Source: Moraxella ovis (GTDB lineage: Bacteria > Pseudomonadota > Gammaproteobacteria > Pseudomonadales > Moraxellaceae). From it: a DNA stretch of 64,000 nt. Location of the stretch: NCBI RefSeq assembly GCF_900453105.1, contig NZ_UGPW01000001.1, positions 2,170,001-2,234,000 on the forward strand, written 5' to 3'. Numbering within the stretch: the first letter of the stretch is position 1; every line of letters begins with the position of its first letter. This document shows, in pieces, positions 61,647 through 64,000 of the stretch. The notes beneath the pieces were generated by a model, which ran no database searches, was not told the DNA's origin, and worked only from the letters and a program-made list of their open reading frames with translations. Both the position numbers and the translations under genes were made by a program.

Positions 61647-62990
61647 ATGAGCTGGTCACAATTACTCTCCACCAATCGATTTAAGGTTGAACGTGGCGTC
61701 GTCAGTCCAAAGATGGCCAGTCAAGATGGCATCGGTGTTCTGCGCACGCCCTTTCACGTGGATTCTGACCGTGTGGTCTTCTCGGGCGCCTTTCGCAGAT
61801 TGGGTCGCAAGACTCAGGTTCACCCCTTTGCCAAGCACGACCACACCCACAACCGCCTAACTCACAGCGTCGAGGTGGCGAGTGTCGGGCGAAGCCTTGG
61901 TAATCGTGTCGGGGTACAGCTCGAACAAGGCGGTCTTCTGCCCGATCCGTTCACCCCAAGCGACATCGGCACGGTGGTTCAAGTGGCGTGTTTGGCGCAC
62001 GACATGGGCAATCCGCCCTTTGGACATACGGGCGAAGATGCGCTGCGGGCGTGGTTTCGCAATCCGAATCACTCGCATTTTTTGGCGAATCTTAGCAACC
62101 CTGAGCATGATGACATCTGCACTTATGAAGGCAATGCTCACAGCCTAAGGCTGCTTGCCACGCTTGAGATGTATGCTGAACGCGGCGGCATGCGCCTCAC
62201 CTCAGCCAGCCTAGGCACACTATTAAAATACCCTTGGACGTCCAGCCATCCCACCGCACGCACCCGAGGTAAATTCAACATCTATCAGACCGAACTGCCA
62301 CTCATGCAGACAGTCGCCGAAGATCTGGGGCTTGCCAAGCTCGGCGATAACCACTGGGCGCGTCACCCCTTGTCATACCTGATGGAGGCGGCGGATGACA
62401 TCTGTTATGCCCTGCTGGACTTGGAAGATGCGGTTGAGCTGGATTTATTAGATATCAATGAATTTGAGACCGTGCTGCACACCCTCATCCCTGTCGAGAA
62501 AACTTGGCGCATCACCAACCAAAAAGAGCGCTGCGCTGCCTTGCGTGGCATGGCGATCGGTCAGGCGATTGAGGTGGTGTCAGATACCTTTATCCGCCAT
62601 CAAAGTACACTCGTGGCAGGTGAATTCGCCGCCAAAGACCTGCTCGCTGTCTGTGATGACAACCTACAAGAAACCCTAGAAAACGCCAAAGACCTAGCAC
62701 GGCGTAAGATTTTTAACCATCATAGTAAGCTTGCGACCGAAGTGGCGAGCTTTGGCTGCATTGGGTTGATCTTAGATTTGTTGGTGCCTGCAGTGCACGC
62801 CAAAGTCACCCATCAATCATTATCCAACAAAGACGCGCTATGCCTACAGCTCATCGACACACCGATTGATCCTCATGACACACCTTATCAGGCATACATG
62901 AAGGTGCTTGACTTTGTGGGCGGGATGACCGACAACCGCGCAGCGACATTGGCCAGAGATCTGTCAGGCATGGGCATGATGTCGGTATAA
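61647..62990 (+). CDS. dgt: Deoxyguanosine triphosphate triphosphohydrolase
   Basis: 447-aa HD-domain enzyme that splits dGTP to deoxyguanosine and PPPi. GAFRRLGRKTQVHPFAKHDHTHNRLTHSVEVASVGRSLG holds the first His; LAHDMGNPPFGHTGEDALR is the HD pair; LMEAADDICYALLDLEDAVE the final Asp region. Length and start fit Dgt type 1/2 of proteobacteria. Confidence 0.92.
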   Translation: MSWSQLLSTNRFKVERGVVSPKMASQDGIGVLRTPFHVDSDRVVFSGAFRRLGRKTQVHPFAKHDHTHNRLTHSVEVASVGRSLGNRVGVQLEQGGLLPDPFTPSDIGTVVQVACLAHDMGNPPFGHTGEDALRAWFRNPNHSHFLANLSNPEHDDICTYEGNAHSLRLLATLEMYAERGGMRLTSASLGTLLKYPWTSSHPTARTRGKFNIYQTELPLMQTVAEDLGLAKLGDNHWARHPLSYLMEAADDICYALLDLEDAVELDLLDINEFETVLHTLIPVEKTWRITNQKERCAALRGMAIGQAIEVVSDTFIRHQSTLVAGEFAAKDLLAVCDDNLQETLENAKDLARRKIFNHHSKLATEVASFGCIGLILDLLVPAVHAKVTHQSLSNKDALCLQLIDTPIDPHDTPYQAYMKVLDFVGGMTDNRAATLARDLSGMGMMSV

Positions 62991-62991
62991 C

Positions 62992-63501
62992 ATGATCAAC
63001 TGGGCATTGCCATGGCTAAAACTGCCATGGTTCATCAAAAAATACCAAAAAATCAAACCACCCATTCGCCACCTGACAGATGGCGAGGTGGCGTTGGCAC
63101 GCGGTGTATTTGGCGAGCTCATGGATTATAACAGGGTGCGCGTGGTGAATTATCCTTACATTCCTTGGCAGTCTGACGATGTGTTTATTGCGCCTAATGG
63201 TTGGATTTTTGTGGGTGGTCGGCATTATCGTGATGATTTTAGCGCGCATGGCAGGCTGTATCAGCAGATTTTTATTCATGAGATGACGCACGTTCTGCAG
63301 TATCAGCACGGCATCAATGTTCTGCTAAAGGGTGCATGGCTACAGACCCTGTACTACCTTAGCCTAAAAAAATACAACCCCTACAGATACACCTTCGATC
63401 AATACAAGAGCTTTTGGGATTATAACATCGAGCAACAAGGGCGCATCGCTGAGCACGTCTATCTGGGCAAGATTCCCAACATTCTGTGTAAAAGACACTA
63501 A
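62992..63501 (+). CDS. Zincin-like small metalloprotein
   Basis: 169 aa, starting 1 bp after dgt. HExxH motif in IFIHEMTHVLQYQHGIN (near residue 101), with NIEQQGRIAEHVYLGK near residue 147 offering a Glu third ligand. Preceding sequence ALARGVFGELMDYNRVRVVNYPYIPWQSDDVFIAPNGWIFV is like proteins annotated as Vgr-related. No signal peptide. A peptidase or self-cleaving effector role is possible; no toxin or immunity gene is adjacent. Confidence 0.7.
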   Translation: MINWALPWLKLPWFIKKYQKIKPPIRHLTDGEVALARGVFGELMDYNRVRVVNYPYIPWQSDDVFIAPNGWIFVGGRHYRDDFSAHGRLYQQIFIHEMTHVLQYQHGINVLLKGAWLQTLYYLSLKKYNPYRYTFDQYKSFWDYNIEQQGRIAEHVYLGKIPNILCKRH

Positions 63502-63530
63502 AAAAGCAAGTCCGAAAACTTGCTTTTTTG
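63501..63530. terminator. Bidirectional terminator
   Basis: AAAAAGCAAG pairs with CTTGCTTTTT around an 8-nt loop. Confidence 0.85.
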
Positions 63531-63550
63531 TACTTTACATAGGCTAATGT

Positions 63551-64000
63551 TTATTCAAAAATATTGCCCGTTAGGTTGAACTCAACACGCATCAGCTCTT
63601 TTAACTTAAACTTCTGCGGCTTGCCCGATGCGGTCATCGGAAATTCCTTCACGAAGGCGACATAGCGTGGCACCTTGTGATGCGATACCTGCGATCGGCA
63701 GAAGTCTCTAATCTCGTCTTCGTTACCGTCCATACCGTCATTTAGGATGATACACGCGCACAGCTCTTCGCCATAGCGCTTGTCAGGCAGACCGATGACT
63801 TGTACGCTAGAGACGGCAGGATGCTTAAATAGCAGATCTTCGATCTCTTTAGGGAACAGGTTCTCACCACCGCGGATCACGACGTCTTTGATGCGCCCTT
63901 TGATCTTCACGAAGCCATCTTCATCCATCTCAGCGATGTCGCCTGTGCGCATCCAGCCGTGCTTGTCCACGACTTCCTTGGTCTTATCTGGCTCGCCCCA
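63551..64000 (-). CDS. Acyl-CoA synthetase (AMP-binding), C-terminal part
   Basis: The 5' end is cut by the window edge; 149 residues of the C-terminal domain are visible. Hinge motif WMRTGDIAEMDEDGFVKIKGRIKDVVIRGGENLFPKEIEDLLFKHPAV (GD, then KGRIKD, with catalytic RGGE), GLPDKRYGEELCACI, and the acyl-adenylate Lys in TASGKPQKFKL. A FadD-like or medium-chain ligase. The upstream in-frame residues WGEPDKTKEVVDKH show it continues. Confidence 0.92.
   Translation of the reverse strand, partial: WGEPDKTKEVVDKHGWMRTGDIAEMDEDGFVKIKGRIKDVVIRGGENLFPKEIEDLLFKHPAVSSVQVIGLPDKRYGEELCACIILNDGMDGNEDEIRDFCRSQVSHHKVPRYVAFVKEFPMTASGKPQKFKLKELMRVEFNLTGNIFE

Overview
The window reads as a Moraxella-like gammaproteobacterial chromosome (family Moraxellaceae). 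Support comes from the core order argH / LytTR (AlgR-like) regulator / hemC / hemD, from gshA-dsbB-mpl, grpE-dnaK, recN, yqgE-ruvX, xerD, an NqrM gene and a moderately AT-rich base composition. The genus is an inference from gene order and protein character. No rRNA, tRNA or CRISPR array was seen.

Positions 1-24,350 are an accessory patchwork. It holds flavin or NAD(P)H oxidoreductases (two luciferase-like monooxygenases, a nitronate monooxygenase, a quinone-reductase-like dehydrogenase), LysR regulators, hydrolases, a cation-diffusion facilitator under a textbook MerR promoter, and two paralogous arsR-arsC-acr3 operons 10 kb apart with the same operator geometry. Neisseriaceae-type DNA uptake words lie in and around these genes, and Pasteurellaceae-type uptake words sit at the end of one LysR gene. 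This suggests a competent host collecting DNA from neighbours in the same niche. Two likely phage-defence loci sit where a divergent LysR gene would be expected: an RloA/RloB (AbiL-like) pair whose last codons are replaced by an IS1016-like element, and a frameshifted gene with a HEPN-like R-x4-H motif. Many genes here carry one small frame-breaking indel.

Positions 24,445-54,763 are mostly core: a Kef-type antiporter, YqiA, an FKBP isomerase with an unusual insertion, tyrS, gshA, dsbB, mpl, yggX, argH, the LytTR regulator, hemCD, grpE, dnaK, then creB. creB is separated from creC-creD by two small paralogous ribbon-helix-helix-like genes and a metallo-beta-lactamase-fold (persulfide dioxygenase-like) gene. 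A 53-aa coupled ORF follows creD, then nqrM, an exact 16-bp parS palindrome, rlmB, recN, yqgE-ruvX, a membrane protein, tusA and xerD.

Positions 54,753-60,836 form a four-gene restriction-modification-like operon on the minus strand. In transcription order it encodes a short MTase-like protein, an Eco57I-type N6 methylase, an FRG-domain protein, and a GIY-YIG plus SF2 helicase protein. It starts next to 12 perfect copies of the octamer GCAGGTAC, which makes phase-variable expression plausible. The window ends in core genes again: an MTS-type methyltransferase, dgt, a zincin-like protein and the C-terminal end of an acyl-CoA synthetase.
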